Numbered from the stretch's first letter, positions 22,379-34,624 are shown. The stretch: DNA of 64,000 nt from Karstenula rhodostoma CBS 690.94 (GCA_010093485.1 MU001504.1:1297305-1361304); one strand, 5' to 3'. Notes: a model not told the origin generated them from the sequence alone. A program made the numbers and translations.

Positions 22379-24795
22379 ATGACTTCTTTTTTCGGCCGCC
22401 TGAAGTCGGGGACTGTGAGTGACGCGCGCTCCCGCATGTGTGCGCCGTGGCACAATGGCTGATACTTGTTGCGCGGTAGGGTCCCGCCAGTCCAGCTTCG
22501 AGCACGCCTCCAGCGAAGAAGGACCCGAATGCCCCACAGTTGACGCCTCTCGAGAAGCTGCTGCAGGACGCCGGCCCCATCCGTGCCGATGGCAGCGACA
22601 AGTTCTTCGGCTTTGAGAATGTACGTGGTCCTGTGCCTGTGCATGTGTCTGTGCGCTCCTGCTTGCGACCTGGTTACTGACTGCGCCTACAGTTCGGAAG
22701 CACATGGTAATCGTGCCCTGCCCATCCCATCCGCCCGAACTCACATGCCGCCAGCTACTGCAACTCCATCGTGCAATGTCTGTACTACTCGGTGCCGTTC
22801 CGGGAACAGGTCATCAACTTCCCCGCCAAATCGCCCCCCGAAGCCCTCCAACGACCAGCAACAGGACCTCTGCCGCGGTTGAACACGAATCTGCTTGCCG
22901 ACGCAAATGCTCAGAGCTCGACCCTGTCTCCGAAGGGCAGGAATTCCTTCTCCACCGCCAATTCGGCGTCGCCACGAAAGCCCGTCGGCACGCCCGCCGG
23001 CGCCATAAGCCCAGGCCAACCTCAGAAGCCAGAGGACAACAAAGACTCGCCCGAGTACAAGAAGAAGCAGGCATTGGCCGCGGGGCCGGTACTTAGCATG
23101 GACTACGAGAACTCCAAGGCCTATGGCATGTCAGAATCGCTGTTCAGCGCGCTAAAGGACATATTCGAGGCAGTGATAGCACACACGTCACACATTGGTG
23201 TCGTCAGCCCGCACAAGTTCCTCGAGATCTTGCGCCGCGAGAACGAGATGTTCCGCACGCCGATGCACCAAGACGCGCACGAGTTCCTGAACTTGTTGCT
23301 CAACGAAGTGGTGGAGAACGTGGAGCACTTTTCCAAAACGCGGGTGCTTGAGATAGAAGACAAGGAAACCAACGCCACCATACCCCAATCCAACGCTGTA
23401 GTAAACGGGACTACCCCGAGCAGTGTCGGCTGGGTGCACGAACTCTTCGAAGGCATACTGACGTCCGAGACACGATGCTTAACATGCGAGAACACTTCTC
23501 AACGAGACGAGGCATTTTTGGATCTGTCAGTGGACTTGGAACAACATTCGTCAGTAACGAGCTGCTTGCGAAAGTTTTCCGAAGAAGAGATGCTGTGTGA
23601 ACGGAACAAGTTCCATTGCGACAAGTGCGGTGGGCTGCAGGAGGCAGAAAAACGCATGAAGATCAAGAGGCTCCCGAGGATCCTGGCCCTTCATCTCAAG
23701 CGCTTCAAGTATACCGAGGATCTGCAACGGTTACAGAAGCTGTTCCATCGCGTGGTGTATCCATATTACCTCCGGTTGTTCAATACCACCGACGATGCGG
23801 AAGACCCCGATCGACTTTACGAGCTGTACGCCGTAGTCGTTCACATAGGAGGCGGACCGTATCACGGACATTATGTATCCATCATAAAGACCCAAGACCG
23901 CGGCTGGCTTCTGTTCGACGACGAGATGGTGGAGCCAGTGGACAAGGCATACGTGCGCCGCTTCTTCGGGGGCGAAGACCAGCTGGCATGCGCATACGTG
24001 CTCTTTTACCAAGAGACAACCGAAGAGGCAATGCTGAAGGAGCAAGAAGAGGAGAGCTTGGCGGCCGCAAAGCAGGCAGCTGAGGTGAACACCGAGCCTG
24101 TATCCGTCGCAACACCCAAGGCGAATGGTCATGGTCTCACAAATGGCCACGACCACATCCTCCCAGTGACCCCCACGGTAGAAAAGGACGACCAGTTTGC
24201 AAGTCTCGACCATGCTGTAACAGCCCCACCTTTTCATACCAGCAACCACAACAATACTATGGACCACGTCACAACGAGCATACCGATGCTAGGCAAGCGG
24301 CAAAGCAATGTGGCGTCCAAGAAAGAGAAGGCGGAACGCGTCAAGGAGGAGAAAGAGCGCAAAGTCATGGAGAAAGAACTCGAAAAACAAGCCAAAGCTA
24401 AGCGCAAAGAGCTCGAGACCCAACGCCGCGACCTATTCCGCAAGCAAGAAGACGACCTGCGAGTAGCACTCGCCGCCTCGCGCGAGAGCGCAACAGAGGA
24501 GTCGAAGAAGCGCGGCGGCGCAGAGCCCCCGGCGACGGAGAAGGACAAGAGCGCCAACGGCCTCGGCAGCATCAGCAAGGGTAGCGGGCTCAGCCGCTTC
24601 CGACACAGCAGCATGAGTCTGCGGCACAAGCCCAAGTTCTGGTCTGCCGGCAAAGACGACAAAAAGGACGAGCCCGAGGTGCCGAGTACGCCTGTCACGG
24701 CGGAAGCGGAACCATCGGCGCAGGGGACGCCTGGCGAGAAGGAGAAGAAGAACCGGTTTAGTCTGGGAAGGAAAAAGTCGACGTTTCATCTCTAG
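22379..24795 (+). CDS. creB: ubiquitin carboxyl-terminal hydrolase, CreB/UBP9-UBP13 (USP12/46) type
   Basis: Cysteine deubiquitinase; Aspergillus CreB works with the WD40 protein CreC in carbon catabolite repression. Four exons, 22379-22414, 22480-22620, 22693-22706 and 22755-24795, give 743 aa. Exon 3 is only 14 nt, and its last two bases (TG) join C of exon 4 to make the catalytic Cys64 in FGSTCYCNSIVQ. Phases close at every junction and the joined N-terminus ([24 protein letters not shown]) matches the family. The His box is [31 protein letters not shown] with the active-site His. A zinc-binding pair (CLTCEN, CDKCGG) lies in the fingers. The C-terminal third is non-catalytic: a long charged coiled coil (about 510-575) and a basic Ser-rich tail, as in CreB. 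The name is by family resemblance. Unspliced reading starts after the catalytic Cys and looks inactive. Confidence 0.9.
22693..22706 (+). other. 14-nt microexon of the creB-like gene
   Basis: Encodes Phe-Gly-Ser-Thr plus two bases of the catalytic Cys codon. Flanked by an acceptor (CCTACAG) and a donor (GTAATC), with introns of 72 and 48 nt. Confidence 0.85.
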
Positions 24796-26419
24796 GTGTT
24801 GAGGCCCTGTCCTCGGTTGCTGTATCCCTTTTCCATTATCACGTCACATCATGCCCACATGCTGCGCGGCAGAAGTGGGCTAGCTATGTTTGTATCTACG
24901 TCTGTCCCGGGAGGAGGGGGGTTCTGTGCATATTCCCTTGTCGCGTGCGTGGAGAGTAGCTTACCTTTTGTTGGCAGCTTTTTTGGGCTTGTGAAGAGGG
25001 CTTGTTTGCTGGGATGTGAAGGTGCATTCATTGAGGGGGAAGGGAAGGGAAGGGACTTTGCATGGGCATTTGCACGGCATGGCAGTGTGGATGGTGTCCG
25101 TAGCGAGGACGGATGTGGAAATTATACCGCGTGCCTGCGATGGTGAAGAATGAATTGGTATGTGGCGTGATGCAGTGCTGTTGTGGGAGTTGAGGGGTAG
25201 GCTTTGGTGGGTGGGTGTGATTGAGGATGTAGATGGATCTCAGAGATGCAGGGAATTAATCATGGGTTGGTAGGCATTGCAACGGTTCAGCTTGAGAGGA
25301 AAAACGGATGTGCCCCCCGTGGTATGCATGGTACAGGTATAGCAGGACGAAACCTCGGCGTCGACAAAGGCAGTGTGCTCAGCTGATCCGGTCCTTGTAT
25401 CCACGGAGCTGTTTGGTGATTTGTCGGGGACGCGGACGGAGATGTAGTGTTGGCTTTTTGAATGGAGATGCTGAGACGCTGGTGTAGAAGTACTCTTGTT
25501 TGTGGCAGCGAAACAGAGGGATACAAACACACAAGCGAAGGTAGATTTGGTTGTTAGCAGCGCAGTGCTCAGGGAGCGATGGAAGTGAGACTCGTACGCG
25601 TGGGGTCTAGGATGTCAGGTATGCGAGATGGGTTTGGTACTTGTGTGCTGCTGCCACTGCGATCGAGTCGAGTAGGGAAACTTGTCTGGCCGTGGCACCT
25701 CACGTTTTAGGAGGGAAGGTAGGGTTATTTGCTACTGCGTTACAAGTGTGGAGATTGTGTTGACTTGGCTTGAGTACTACGCTGGCCGACCACTCTTAGA
25801 CTTTTAGCTTGGAAGTGGCTTCTTCTGTGTTGTACTTGGCTTGGACGGCTTGCAAAAGCGTGCGAAGAGTTAACAATTGATTTGGCTTGGAAGAAAAGAA
25901 TTGTTCGAATCAGCTGCATCTGGCCGGCTGCAAACTGTAGACAAGTGTCTTCACTTGCAAAGCACGCGGCGGGGATATCCGAAGAAGATGCAAGCAGTGG
26001 ATTGGTACGAGAGTCTATACCCGGGCGTAAAACCGTCCATGACACAACAATCACTTTCTCGTCTGGTCCCGCGACACAACTGGGGAACCCGTGCCGCAGG
26101 GTTCGATGATAAACGCTTCCAATTTCATACACTCATGCTCGTGGTTCTACTATCGTTCATAAGGGTGCTGCGTGTTCTCCATGCAGCGTCGCTGAATGTC
26201 GCTTTCACAGCGCCGGTAGTGATGCGCTATCGTTCTACCGTACCGTTTGCCCACATCGTCCTTCCGAAACGTGCCCCTTCCCAACCATTTTCTCCGCTGT
26301 TTTCTGGACGTCACAGTTTCAGTATGCGTACGTTTCTGCCGCCCCACGCGCAGGTCCCTCCGTTTCGTATGCGAGCCGGACGCGAGTGGAACAGGCGTCG
26401 TTTTGCAGTCGGACCGCGC
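24796..26419. other. intergenic, no gene recognised
   Basis: About 1.6 kb between the creB-like stop and the YOS1 stop (minus strand), so 3' flanks of two convergent genes. It includes GGGAA-type repeats near 25038-25055. The longest frame (25877-26548 +) has no ATG start and no motif; its end runs antisense to YOS1. Confidence 0.45.
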
Positions 26420-27068
26420 TCAGCCGAATATAAAGAGGTATATGATCATTACGGCGTTGATAAACGTGAGGGGTACTATGTCCATGTTAGCTCGTGCCCT
26501 GTACGATATGTTGCAGAACCATGTTTTCGCCAGCCGTTCATGGTATGACTCTATGAGAAACGACTAGACTGGCTTTTTTTTTCTTTCGAGAACGACGGGT
26601 CGTACGATATCGCGCGCAATTGTACATGCTGATAGGATCGGTGGCCGGTGCTGGGCTGGGGATACGTACTCCGCATCAGGGTTCGAACCGAGGACACGAG
26701 GTTGATTAGCCGTGCTTTCAATCCATCGTCGCGCTGGCCGCCGAAGCCCGGGTCCGCCGAGGATGTCCAACCGACTAGTATCCTATGTCAGCTATGCGCA
26801 TGATATTTGGGCTATCGTCATGGCGTGTGGGGAGCTCTGGCGCAAGCGAGAACGCATGGAGGGGGCAATGCAAGACGGGCGCAAGCGGGGGTGGGAGGCG
26901 CGGGTGGCAGACGTACTGCGCGCGAGGAAGCGGTCTTCGGAGAGGATTGCGATGGCATTTATGATGAGTACAGAGACTGTGGTGGTTAGCACTTGAGCTA
27001 CGTTCAAGAGGATCAGGAACAAGACAAGACATACATTGGAGGAGGCCGCCGAGGCCGAAAAATACCAT
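26420..27068 (-). CDS. YOS1: Yos1-family ER-to-Golgi transport protein
   Basis: Small membrane protein of the Yip1-Yif1-Yos1 complex, needed for COPII vesicle function (animal relative: IER3IP1). Four exons on the minus strand, 27068-27035, 26976-26917, 26774-26670, 26475-26420, encode 84 aa, the typical length. The spliced protein reads MVFFGLGGLLQ, then FSVLIINAIAILSEDRFLAR, IGWTSSADPGFGGQRDDGL, KARLINLVSSVRTLMR, and ends IPLTFINAVMIIYLFIFG. Two hydrophobic segments flank a polar loop; the SEDRFLARIGW core and the VRTLMRIPL motif are the family hallmarks. Introns are 58, 142 and 194 nt, all GT-AG, with CTAAC (introns 1 and 3) and CTGAC (intron 2) branch points. No single frame exceeds about 30 codons of it, so simple ORF calling misses this gene. 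Confidence 0.92.
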
Positions 27069-28326
27069 TTTGGCGAATGCACGTCAAAGAAAGGCGCAGG
27101 TCAGAAACAAAGTGCGGGTTGTGGGTGCAATCAAGTGTGTAGCTCTTTCTCAGCGGGATTGTGTTGCCTGGTCAAGTTGCCAGCTGTTGTACTGACAAGG
27201 GTTCACGCCCACATGCACGGGGTTTGAAGGGTCACGTGACCATACCCTCTTCAGTTCTGGGTCGGGTGAATATCTGGCCAGGTGCGGTGCATGTATCTAT
27301 GTATCTATGGGTCCAGGTTGGTGCAACAAATGACCGGCTTTACATGGCTAATCTCTGTCTCTGATACAAGAATCTTCGGCCACAAATTACGCTTCTTTGA
27401 GCCACATTTCTTTATTCGTCTGCGGGCTCGAATGGCCTGATTCCTGCAGGTAAGCCTTGGCGATCTCCGAATACTCCGAACAAGGGTGCCAGAATCACTG
27501 CCTGATCAGTCCATTCTGGCAAGATTTGCAACGATCCAACTGCAGAACCCCACATAATATGTGCACCATCTGGTTCTGTTCTCTGCAAAACTGGGGCATG
27601 TCTTGATTTTCCTGCATGGCTGCATGCTTGAACATGGCGAGCGTTGTCGGAGCTTCAAAAAATATCGCGAGATCGACGGCAGGGGTCGTGCACCCTCATC
27701 AGCGCATCTTAAAGCTCGCGCTTCCCACAGCTACGAGGGCGAATAGCGCCCGCCGGGAATGGCTCCAGCACGCCTATATGTAGCTCGCCCTCTGCCGGCC
27801 ACAGTCTTTATTAACCTCAGGAACGATTACCTCAGCCGTTGGCTACGTCACACGCCAGCCTTTGGTCTCGCCGCAACCTTCTCGACTCACCACCAAATGC
27901 TTCCGGACAGCTCCAGCCACCCGTAAATTGCTTCGCACTGTGAAAGCGCCCGCCCTCACTCAGCGTCCCTAGCTCCTGCTTTGCCCTGTCATCTTCCAAA
28001 GTCGTTGGATCACGGATCATTGACCCGCGTGCGAACGCCTGCAACGCGACGGGTCTAGATCCTCTCCGCCCCTCTGCCGCGACGATCTAAGCCTACTTCC
28101 AGAACTCAGCGGTGCAAAGTACAAGACATCCTCGCCCCGCTCTTGCGCCCATACTCCTGTGGCCTTTTTCTCTCTCGCGGTGTGCATGCTTCCTGGAGCT
28201 TCTCTCGAACTGGATTCATGATTCTGGCATAGCGATTTTTCGTGTGGAGTGGAGGCGTCCCAATGAGTGTATACCAAACACTACCGAAAAATTCATGCAC
28301 CCATCGACAAGGTGCTCTTAATAAGA
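27069..28326. other. divergent intergenic region, YOS1 / histidine kinase
   Basis: About 1.26 kb holding both promoters. It contains a GTATCTAT tandem word near 27292-27308. The pyrimidine-rich 300-400 bp before 28327 look like kinase leader. No coding signal recognised. Confidence 0.45.
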
Positions 28327-31300
28327 ATGATGGATAGCGAAGTGGTCGATGGCGGTTACTTTGCCCTGCCAAATGGCCTGCAGAGCGGACCGGATGCAAA
28401 CACCCCAGGCTCTGTTCAAAGCGCTGGCGCCTTGTCGATTGAGCTACCCTCACATCCCTCGTCGACCATGGTCGCATTGACTACGCTGCAATACCTGCCG
28501 ATTCCGCTTCTCGTATTGTCGGCAGATGCAACTGTTACGCTTGCAAACGAAGCAATGGGTCGTCTTCTTGGGATCGATTGGTCGGCTACTACTGCAGAAG
28601 GGTTGACTGTAGCAGAGGCTTTGGCTGGGAAGGGCATGGCTGAGCTCGGGATAGACATTCTCCAGAACGGCTCGCCTATACTGGTCTCATGGCAGGTTGG
28701 ATAGCACCGTGAGATGATGGACGTGGACAAAGTGACTGACAGTGGAGCAGGACTTCCTAAATTCTGTAATCGAGGATGCCGCCGCTGAAAGAAAAGAACG
28801 ATTTGCTGCTGAAGGCAACCAGCTAGATAGCGGCGGTAGTACACCCACAGCCACTCCCGGTGGCCAGGAGCTCGCCGAGGCACCGCCCAAATTACCCCGA
28901 TTAAGCAGTCAAAATCTTACGGGAGCCACAGTACACGACGTATCAGTGGATGTAATCATAACTCCTACTACTCGTGCTGGGGATCGTTGCGCATCACGAA
29001 ACTCTAAATTCTCTACGCACGAGAACGCACTTCAAGCCACCATGATCATTTCAGTCTGGAGCATTGAAGAAACCAACTATTATACGCTGACTTTTACGAG
29101 TGCCCAACCTGTTGATGTGAAACGCAATCCACGGCCCTCAAGTCGCATTGTGACCAGAACAACAACCGTCTACCAGCTTACAAAGTCGCATGGCTCTAAC
29201 TCTAGTTCATCTTCGGGACACAGATCAGGACCAAGTCCAAAGATCCTTACGCCGACATTCTCGACGCCTGAATTCCCACCGCGTGGTCCACCACTAAAGG
29301 CCAGAAGCGATTTGTCCATTACCGCCAGCATCTTTCAGAAAGCTTCGCAGATGAAGGACGCCATCCTGAACTCAATCAGTATGCCAGCATATGCTATGTG
29401 GCAGGACGAGGGATTTGGAATACCAAACAAGGCCATGCTCCGATTATTGCCAGAAAATGCAGTATACAATCCTTCCGACCAGAGAGCCTTTCTCAGCCAG
29501 TACAGCTTGTGGACAGAGGACTTCGCGCGCAAGTTGGACGTGGACGAGCTTCCTATCGTGGAGCTATGCCGTAGTCATCAGTCGTTTGACAGCCGCCGTA
29601 TAGCAATGCGCCATCCTGATACTGGAGCAGCGATAGCCTTCGAGGTAGCAGGCGAGCCAATACTCCATGAGGTGACTGGCGAGTTCTTGGGCGGAATAGT
29701 TATCTTTAAGGACGTTACTCAGTATGCTAATGAGATCGCGGCGCAAGTCCATGAAAACGAACGGCAGTTTGAGTAAGTCTGAACAACACAAGCCCGCATC
29801 CGCATCGAATAGTTTCAGTATTCCGTGTTGCCCTAGGAGTCGGTACAGAAAGCCTGACGATATCCCAAACTTTTACTCTTCTGTCTTTGGGTCTCAACTG
29901 ACGCTAGTTGTAAAGGTATATCACGAATAACCTGCCGGTTATGGTATGGACAACAACACCAGATGGCACACACGACTGGTACTCGCAACGTTGGTACGAT
30001 TACACTGGCCAGACTGTCGAAGAGTCGTTGGGAGAGGGTTGGAGAGATGCATTTCATCCAGAGGACATGCCGACGACTGCTGAGCGCTGGTCCCGATCCC
30101 TTCGAACCGGAGAAGAGTACAACACCGAGTACAGGGCCAAACGTTACGACGGAGTCTGGCGTTGGATGCTTGGGAGAGCGGTCCCTTTCTATGATGGGGC
30201 CGGCAAAATCATCAGGTGGTTCGGTACCTGCACAGACATTCATGACCTCGTGGAGACCCGTCAGGCGGCACGACAGACAAGAGCGCAACTACAGCGGGTT
30301 ATTGAACATGCCAAGGTTACACTTTGGGTAATCGACAGGAAGGCCGAGCTACTCATGATGGAGGGAGACATGGCGGGAGTCGGAGACGCAAAAATGAATG
30401 AACAGGAAAATGAACAGGCCATCGGGAAGAACATTTTCGATTTCTTCGGCGACTTCGATCGTTGGAAGACACCAATTCAAGAACTACTAGAGGGCAGAGC
30501 GCGAGACGAGATTATGGAAAGAGTAAAGGATGACCAATGCTACCGCACAAGACTGGTTCCCCTCTATAAACGGTCTAGGGCCGGAGGAAAGGAGGGTGAC
30601 ACATACATCGATGGGGTCATCGGAATTTCTATGGACGTTTCCGAGTTACGAATCCGAGAAAACAAGCTGAAAGAGCAAGGGGAGGAGAACAGTAGATTGA
30701 TGGCTAACGCAGCTGCGGCCAAGGAAGCAAGTCGCATGAAGAGTCAGTTTCTGGCAAACATGTCGCACGAGATCAGGACGCCTATCGCTGGAGTCATAGG
30801 GATGAGCGATCTTTTGCTGGACACGAATCTTGATTCAGAACAGAAAGAGTGTGCCGAAAACATCCAACGCTCCGCGAATGGGCTCCTGGCGGTCATCAAC
30901 GATATCCTGGATTTCAGTAAAGTCGAATCGGGACGCTTGGACATCGAGGAAGTCCAATTCAGTCTTTCAGTCGTCCTACGTGATGTCAACAAGATGATGT
31001 CCTTCGCAGCGCAGCGGAAAAACATTGCGTACGAGAGCGTTGTACAGCCGGAAATCGAAAGAGACCTTCGAGTGATGGGAGACCCGGGCCGTTTGAGGCA
31101 GATTCTGACAAACGTACGTAATGCTGGGTACAAAGCGGGTGTTTCTGTTGTTGTCATTGTCTGAGAACTGCGGACATTGGTAACAAGCCAGAGCTAGAAC
31201 ACCTGCTTATACCTAGTTCTCTTTGTTATTGACCATTTCACTAATTTTGCACCCCTTCCTCTAGGTATTGACCAACTCAATCAAATTTACGAGTGAAGGA

Positions 31301-33452
31301 CATGTCCGACTGGGGGCCTCGATTATTGCTGAAACGAATGAGACCGTCACTGTTCGATTCGCCGTTGAAGACACAGGAATTGGAATTGAAGAAGACGTCC
31401 GAAAGCGGCTTTTTCGGCCGTTCAGCCAGGCTGATTCCTCGACAGCACGACGCTTTGGTGGAACAGGCCTAGGATTGACGATCAGCAGGAATCTCGTTCA
31501 GCTAATGCATGGAGACATCGGTCTCGAGTCGGTGCTTGGGCAAGGTACCACCGCAACGTTTTGGATTCCCTTCAGCAAAGCGCCATACCAGGACGATGGG
31601 TCACCGCTGATTGATCTCTCATCGATCCCGGATCGCTTGCAGTCAGATATGTCGGTGTCTTGTGGAAGCTCTGAAGATCACACACCACCACAGACCCTTA
31701 AGCTGCACAACGTACACGCCAAGGTGCATGGCCGAGGAGAATCCACCCCGTTGCTCGCCAGCCCTATCATTCCCGACCAGTCGACCACGTTATCTGACAA
31801 CGAAAGGAATAAGGTACAGGTGTTGGTAGTCGAGGATAAGTGAGTCCTAGTAATAATCGCTACTCGTGCGCAGGCTAACTGTCCTGGTAGTCACATTAAT
31901 CAACAGATAGCCCTCAAAACGATAAAAAAGCTGCACTTCGGTGTCTCAGCGGTATGGAACGGAAAGGAAGCCCTGGACTATCTCTCACAAGAGTTCTCCG
32001 CCGAGCATCCGAGGCCGGACTTGATTCTCATGGATGTAAGTAAATACTCTGGTGCGAATATAAATTACGTCCACCAACTTACGCATGTGCTAGGTTCAAA
32101 TGCCTATCATGGATGGTGTAAGTTTGTTCGTTTCTTATCTGGTGCCCTTGTGGATGATGTTTCTATCCTCTTCGTCACCCCGAGGCCTACCCTTTTTGCA
32201 GGCATCTGACGATGCATGCGCATTTCCATTATCTGGATGGACGCATACCCAAGCCGTGAACCAGGATCTTGATGTCTGCTTCGCATGACTTTCGACACCC
32301 GAGGGCGCCGGAAATTTGCGGACCTCAATGCCATTCACAGGATGTGGACTCGCAGGACGCCATCCACCAAGACGGATACCATCTGCTACCCGAGATCGAT
32401 TGATCTTTCTTGGTACCTTTGGATCTACTACTGATTTCTTGCATCTCACTCGCTTGTTATTCGTCATCACTCTTCAATTGCCTTCACATCTACGCAGACG
32501 ACGGGGGCAGCAAGGAAGAGGCCACGTCCTGTGGCAACACTGCGTACCGAATTGTTTTTATCAGACATTGCAGGATGCAAGCATCTTCTGTGCACGATAT
32601 ACCCTACTGGAGATTTGCTGACTTTGATGCAAAGTATCAAGCTACCTCGAAAATCCGGACAGATTTCGAGACACCCGATGTTCGGGACGTTCCTATCATC
32701 GCTATGACTGCCTCGGCGATTCAAGGCGACAAGGAGAAATGCCAAAAGGCTGGGATGGACGTGAGTGGTCGCCCCTATCTTGAGTCCGGAGTTGCTGAAG
32801 GTTGCAGGATTACTTAGCGAAACCTGTCAAAGGCAAGCTGCTCGAAAAGATGCTTGTGAAATGGGCGATCGAGGGCAGGCGCAAGCTGGCCAAGCAGTCG
32901 CTAACCAAGAACGTTGAGGATCGTCGTACCTCCCCACCAACCCCTACAAAATCGCACCCTAATGCCCCGACCGATTCATCGCAAATCTCCCACCTCCCTG
33001 TCACATCTGAAACGACGGCGCGAGACTCATCTCTGACGGCTGAGCTTGACCGCCTCCACTACGAGAGCAATGCCGCCTTGGCTAAATCCTCCGAGACCGC
33101 TGACGACCGTGCGATGCGTCGCATTCACGCTGAAGAGAAAGCATCCAGCCTGAGGGATGACAAACTGTTGTTTCTCACAGGGACGGAAGGGCATGGCCAG
33201 GAAAGCTATCAGGGGGAGCAGCAATCCCAGTTGCCTCTGACACAGGAGAACATGCAGAAATTAGAGCAGGAGGCGGAACCAGCCGTCTTTCGACAATTGC
33301 GCGAGCTCGATGGGCACTCAAGCGGAGACATGAAAGTTGCGCCTCACAGCCGAAGCGATAGGAGGACGGGGGGTTCGCGGAGTGTGAGACCATCACTGAA
33401 GGCGGCCAAGAAAGAGAGCGAACAGACGATCACAGCCCAAGCTCCAAGATGA
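28327..33452 (+). CDS. hybrid histidine kinase, PAS-rich, with C-terminal receiver
   Basis: Two-component sensor that autophosphorylates on His and passes phosphate to its own receiver Asp, then to an HPt protein. Eight exons: 28327-28695, 28751-29772, 29916-31113, 31265-31839, 31891-32035, 32094-32117, 32635-32760, 32808-33452; phases close to give 1367 aa. The start is the first ATG in frame (MMDSEV). A PAS-like domain lies at about 60-123, a second region at about 355-455, and a clear PAS/PAC at about 465-590 (NLPVMVWTTTPDG to WFGTCTD). The HisKA H-box ANMSHEIRTPIAG carries phospho-His about 748. ATPase boxes are TNSIKF, DTGIGI and GTGLGL. The receiver has VVEDN, LILMD (Asp about 1103) and KPVKG. 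No transmembrane segment is seen, so it is probably cytosolic. The last 180 residues are charged and low-complexity. The fungal kinase group is not assigned. Confidence 0.9.
32118..32634 (+). other. 517-nt intron inside the receiver domain
   Basis: Intron 6 of the histidine kinase, between MPIMDG and YQATSKIR. Donor GTAAGT; branch GCTGAC and acceptor GCAAAG sit correctly at the 3' end. It is about ten times the length of its neighbours (58 and 47 nt). No terminal inverted repeats or ORF of note were seen inside. Confidence 0.75.
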
Positions 33453-34285
33453 TGTCCAGATGTTGGACACTGTGGATGCAAGAAACAGACTGGGGTGTGT
33501 AGACAGTGTTGCTGCCGCGTGGCCTAAATCGACCTTCACCGCTTTCTACCCCTTTGCGCCGCTTTGTGCCAACCCTGGTACATTGCTGGACTGTACATGG
33601 AAAAGTACTCTACGGCGGAGCTGTCTCCCGATGGTCACGAGTTGGGTTGACTTATCATCTTGCCGCGCTGTAGGCTTCCGACGTTGTGGTTGAAGCCATG
33701 AAAATGCGGTTCAGGTCGGCGACCATACAGCCTCACTTTCATTGGTCTGGCGTTGGTGTTGGCGCATGCTGCCAGATAGCTGAGTTCAATGGACCACAAC
33801 AGGAAATACCGCAAACAGCAAAGTCCTCATTCGAAAAGGAGAACGCAGGTGCATGTGTGTGCTTCTGAGCGATAGCTGCATGCTGGACGAATAGGACGGG
33901 CTTTGGCGTGACAAAGGGCGGGAGATGAAGACGAAGTCGGCGAATCACGACAGATGGCATCAAAAGCTTAGCACACCTGAGTCGGCAGGAAAGAAAATTC
34001 ATCGACCCCGCGTGCTCCATTTCAGGCTTCCTGTAACATCCGATTCGGGTTGCTGGGGGTGGTGAGGTTCAACGGTTGCCCAGGTTAGCGGGGTTGCGAC
34101 AAAGCTAATTGAGATCGACACCACGCGCCATGCTTGACAGAGAGGCAAACCTGGCAAAGGGTTGGCATCTTAACCTGCACACTCAGCACTGCGGCCCGTG
34201 ATCTGCTCTGTTGTACAGTGTAAAGGAGGCTCATTATGGTCCCTGCAGAGTGCAGCACGTGGTGGATGGACAATTTATCTGGCAC
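33453..34285. other. intergenic, no gene recognised
   Basis: 3' flank of the kinase gene; only motif-free short frames. Confidence 0.45.
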
Positions 34286-34624
34286 TACAAAGGGCGGAAA
34301 TCAATAAATCTGTAGCTCACGTGAAAGTCACGTTTCTACAGTGGTAGAAACACTGAAACACTCGCATCTATGCAACATTACAATTTCTAATTTTCCTATA
34401 GTAAACAAATACTTCTTAATACCCTAGTAATGTTTTCTACTCCTTACCGCTACTTTGCAGCCTTTATAGAGGGCGTAAAATGTAGAGAAAGTCTGTAATT
34501 TTTGCGTGGTGTTGAGGGGCGTATCTGCTGACCAAGATATGCTAGCCTAGTCCAGTAAAAGGCTAGTCCTAATCAGGATAGGTAGTGCCTTGGAACTACA
34601 GATTTATTGAAATCGCCCTTTGTA
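34286..34624. mobile_element. MITE (Tc1/mariner-pogo-like, non-autonomous), 335 bp
   Basis: Terminal inverted repeats of about 29 bp: the left end reads TACAAAGGGCGGAAATCAAT and on to AATCTGTAG (34286-34315). The right end (34596-34624) is its reverse complement except for a small mismatch/indel patch at GGAAA versus ATTT. The outermost TA on each side (34286-34287, 34623-34624) fits the TA target duplication of Tc1/mariner/pogo elements, leaving a 335-bp element. It has no coding capacity. Inside is an exact hairpin, GTTTCTAC-AGTG-GTAGAAAC, at about 34332-34351. It is more AT-rich than its flanks. Confidence 0.82.

Noticed and set aside
21545..22744. 399-codon minus-strand frame upstream of and over the creB-like 5' end
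   Set aside because: GC-rich, Arg/Ala/Gly/His-dominated, no motif, antisense to real exons and including the microsatellite; an effect of base composition.
25877..26548. 223-codon plus-strand frame
   Set aside because: No ATG at its start, no motif, and its 3' part is antisense to YOS1.
26670..26700. GGTTCGAACC resembling a tRNA T-arm
   Set aside because: Acceptor, D and anticodon stems do not pair, and the bases are codons of YOS1 exon 3.
33911..33921. ACAAAGGGCGG matching the MITE terminal repeat, 375 bp to its left
   Set aside because: Only 11 bases match and no inverted partner was found; may be chance.
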